From positions 1 through 6,817 of the forward strand of contig JAEUIK010000153.1 of NCBI GenBank assembly GCA_016793185.1: 6,817 nt of DNA, written 5' to 3'. Origin of the DNA: Planctomycetaceae bacterium (GTDB lineage Bacteria > Planctomycetota > Planctomycetia > Pirellulales > JAEUIK01). Shown here piece after piece: positions 5,205 to 6,817 of the stretch. Position 1 is the first letter of the stretch, and the number at the start of each line of letters is the position of its first letter. The notes beneath the pieces were generated by a model, which was not told where the DNA came from, did no database searches, and saw only the letters and a program-made list of their open reading frames with translations. The position numbers were made by a program, and so were the translations under genes.

Positions 5205-6224
5205 TCAAGTCAGCTGCCACAGCGCCATCTTGAGGGTGTCGCCCAGCTTCTTGTTGACGCCCAGCACGGCCGCGGGCTCGAAGCCGCAGTGCACCATGCA
5301 GTTGTCGCAGCGGGGATCATTTCCCTGCCCGAGCTTATCCCAGTCGGTGAGCTGGATCAAATCATCGTAGGTCTTATGGTGCTTGTCGGTGATCAGGTAG
5401 CAGGGGCCCTTCCAGCCGCGGATGTTGCGGGTGGGGTTGGCCCAGGCCGCGCAGCGGAGGTCGCGTTCGCCCCGGAGAAACTCCAGGTAGATCGGCGAAG
5501 TGTTGAGCTTGAACTGCTTGAGCAGGTCCTTGCCCTGCCGGAACTTCTCGTGGATGTCTTCGCGGGTCATGAAGATCTGGCTGGCCCCCTCGGGGTTCGT
5601 CTGCTGCACCGCGTCGTACCCGTAGGCGGGCGAGAGCATGAAGCCGTCGACGCCCAGCTCGGTCAGGTAACCGAACAGCACGGCGATCTCGTGCATGTCG
5701 GTTTCCTTGTAGATCGTGGTGTTGGTGCAGACGAGGAAGCCGGCCTTCTTCGCTTCCTTGATCCCTTCGACGGCCTCGGCGAAGACGCCCTGGCGCTCGA
5801 CCGCCAGATCGTGGTTCTCTTCCATGCCGTCGAGGTGCACGTTGAAGAAGAAGCGGTTCGTCGCCTTGAAGCCCGAGAGCTTCTTGCGGATGAACATCCC
5901 GTTGGTGCACAGGTAGATGTGCTTCTTCCGCTCGAGGATCTTGGCCACGAGCTCTTCGATTTGCGGATAGATCATCGGCTCGCCGCCGCAAATGCTCACG
6001 ACCGGCGCACCGCACTCGTCGACGGCCGCGAGGCACTCGTCGACGGTGAGCTTGTCCTTGATCGTGCTGACGTACTCGCGGATGCGTCCGCAACCGGTGC
6101 AGGTCAGGTTGCAGGCGTGGAGCGGTTCAAGCATCAGCACCAAGGGAAACTTTTCCTGGCCGCCGAGGCGCTTCTTGAGCAGGTACGTCGTCATCCGGCC
6201 AGTGAGCGAGAGTGGAAAACGCAT
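5205..6224 (-). CDS. hpnH: Adenosylhopene synthase HpnH (radical SAM)
   Basis: HpnH uses S-adenosylmethionine and a [4Fe-4S] cluster to make a 5'-deoxyadenosyl radical that adds to diploptene, forming adenosylhopane, the precursor of bacteriohopanepolyols. Numbered from ATG 6224, the protein has 339 residues. It shows MLEPLHACNLTCTGC (31-45) with cluster Cys38, Cys42 and Cys45, then GGEP at 80-83 (SAM binding) and an LCTNGMF strand. C-terminal blocks are WANPTRNIRGWKGPCYL and CDNCMVHCGFEP, typical of HpnH and SPASM-like in Cys content. ATG 6224 is chosen because GGAG (6237-6234) lies 9 nt upstream and the family N-terminus fits. ATG 6290 would add 22 Pro/Arg-rich residues and start only 17 nt after the cyclase stop, so it is not excluded. 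It lies between shc and the HpnG-like gene in one transcription direction. Confidence 0.95.
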   Translation of the reverse strand: MRFPLSLTGRMTTYLLKKRLGGQEKFPLVLMLEPLHACNLTCTGCGRIREYVSTIKDKLTVDECLAAVDECGAPVVSICGGEPMIYPQIEELVAKILERKKHIYLCTNGMFIRKKLSGFKATNRFFFNVHLDGMEENHDLAVERQGVFAEAVEGIKEAKKAGFLVCTNTTIYKETDMHEIAVLFGYLTELGVDGFMLSPAYGYDAVQQTNPEGASQIFMTREDIHEKFRQGKDLLKQFKLNTSPIYLEFLRGERDLRCAAWANPTRNIRGWKGPCYLITDKHHKTYDDLIQLTDWDKLGQGNDPRCDNCMVHCGFEPAAVLGVNKKLGDTLKMALWQLT

Positions 6225-6233
6225 CGGGCGGGT

Positions 6234-6237
6234 CTCC
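6234..6237 (-). promoter_or_regulatory. Ribosome binding site supporting the HpnH start at 6224
   Basis: GGAG on the minus strand sits 9 nt before ATG 6224. No comparable site precedes ATG 6290, whose upstream sequence reads gacccgtttgatcc. This favours the shorter HpnH. Confidence 0.5.
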
Positions 6238-6307
6238 GTCGGGCGCTCGGGGCGCCCCGGTGGCAGGCTGCGGAACGAAACGGGGGTCATGGATCAAACG
6301 GGTCGCG

Positions 6308-6817
6308 TCAGCCCACCACGCTGAGCTCGGTGGGCCGCGCCGGCCGGCGCAGCGGCGAGCTTCGCAGGTCGTCGGGGTTTTGCCCCAGGGTGGTGGCCCA
6401 CCGCGAGAGGGCCGACAGCGGGAAGTAAATCCGGTACAGGTGATAGCGCAGATAGAACACCCGCGGGAAGCCGGTGCCGGTGAACTCGGGCTCGTCCCAA
6501 GTGCCGTCGGGGCGCTGCCGCTCGATCAGGCAGCGGACGCCGCGAGCGACGGCCGGATGGTCGTGCAGTCCGGCGGCCAGCAGGCCGAGCACGCCCCAGG
6601 CTGTTTGCGAGGCGGTCACTTTGCCTTGTCCCCGCAAGGTGGGATCATCGTAGCTGTCGCAGCTTTCACCCCAGCCGCCGCACGCTTGCTGGTGGGCGAG
6701 CAGCCAGTTGGCGCCGGCCACGATGGCCGGGTCACTGGTGGAAACGCCCACCTCCGTGAGGCCCGTCAACACCAGCCAGGTGCCGTAGACGTAGTTCACT
6801 CCCCAGCGGCCAAACCA
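6308..6817 (-). CDS. shc: Squalene-hopene cyclase, C-terminal part (cut by window edge)
   Basis: The C-terminal 169 residues of a triterpene cyclase, roughly a quarter of the usual length; the rest lies beyond 6817. The enzyme cyclises squalene to hopene (diploptene) at the membrane. The visible piece begins WFGRWGVNYVYGTW, a strong cyclase signature. It contains two QW motifs, HQQACGGWGES (residues about 42-52) and QRPDGTW (101-107), then FTGTGFPRVFYLRYHLYR (112-129), which closes the catalytic domain. The catalytic DXDD motif lies in the missing part and cannot be checked. After the domain end there is a short Arg/Pro-rich tail of about 35 residues. The stop TGA is at 6308-6310, and HpnH follows on the same strand. 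The frame is continuous to 6817 with no start codon needed in the window. Confidence 0.96.
   Translation of the reverse strand, partial: WFGRWGVNYVYGTWLVLTGLTEVGVSTSDPAIVAGANWLLAHQQACGGWGESCDSYDDPTLRGQGKVTASQTAWGVLGLLAAGLHDHPAVARGVRCLIERQRPDGTWDEPEFTGTGFPRVFYLRYHLYRIYFPLSALSRWATTLGQNPDDLRSSPLRRPARPTELSVVG

Noticed and set aside
6248..6259. Perfect 12-bp palindrome CGGGGCGCCCCG between shc and hpnH
   Set aside because: It is short and GC-only, has no T-tract, and such palindromes are common by chance in this composition. An operator cannot be supported.
4878..6428. Long + strand open frame opposite hpnG, hpnH and shc
   Set aside because: The minus strand here encodes three clear enzymes with conserved motifs. 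The + frame is a shadow.

Overview
The window looks like a chromosomal segment of a high-GC Planctomycetota bacterium, possibly of the Pirellulales. This is inferred from the hopanoid genes, an exported Cys-rich triple-repeat protein with CP(L/V)SG and FCCxxC motifs, and GAGGGG-type palindromic repeats. No 16S or other strict taxonomic marker is present, so the assignment is tentative.

Left end (1-646). A small DUF559 endonuclease-like gene (32-412) fits tightly between a repeat fragment cut by the window edge (1-14) and a pair of related hairpin repeats (422-474 and 523-565). The pair is in inverted orientation. The arrangement resembles a small mobile cassette next to a REPIN/MITE-like doublet.

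Left-centre, + strand (647-2572). A class III PLP-dependent aminotransferase is followed after 15 nt, with a strong Shine-Dalgarno, by a small AhpD/carboxymuconolactone-decarboxylase-like protein. The two probably form one transcription unit.

Centre (2573-3116). This is a convergent intergenic region. It holds one weak candidate small ORF (2757-2915) and a very good intrinsic terminator (3041-3082) that serves the minus-strand gene to its right.

Centre-right, minus strand (3117-3815). A secreted protein with three Cys-rich metal-binding-like repeats has its own TTGACA-type promoter candidate.

Right part, minus strand (3916-6817). Four genes run in the same direction with short gaps, in transcription order: the C-terminal end of squalene-hopene cyclase (cut by the window edge), HpnH (radical SAM adenosylhopene synthase), an HpnG-like nucleosidase, and a single-domain rhodanese. 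Together the first three would cyclise squalene to diploptene, attach a 5'-deoxyadenosyl group, and remove adenine, which starts the C35 bacteriohopanepolyol side chain. The rhodanese is an unexpected last member of this set. No rRNA, tRNA, CRISPR array or transposase gene is visible.
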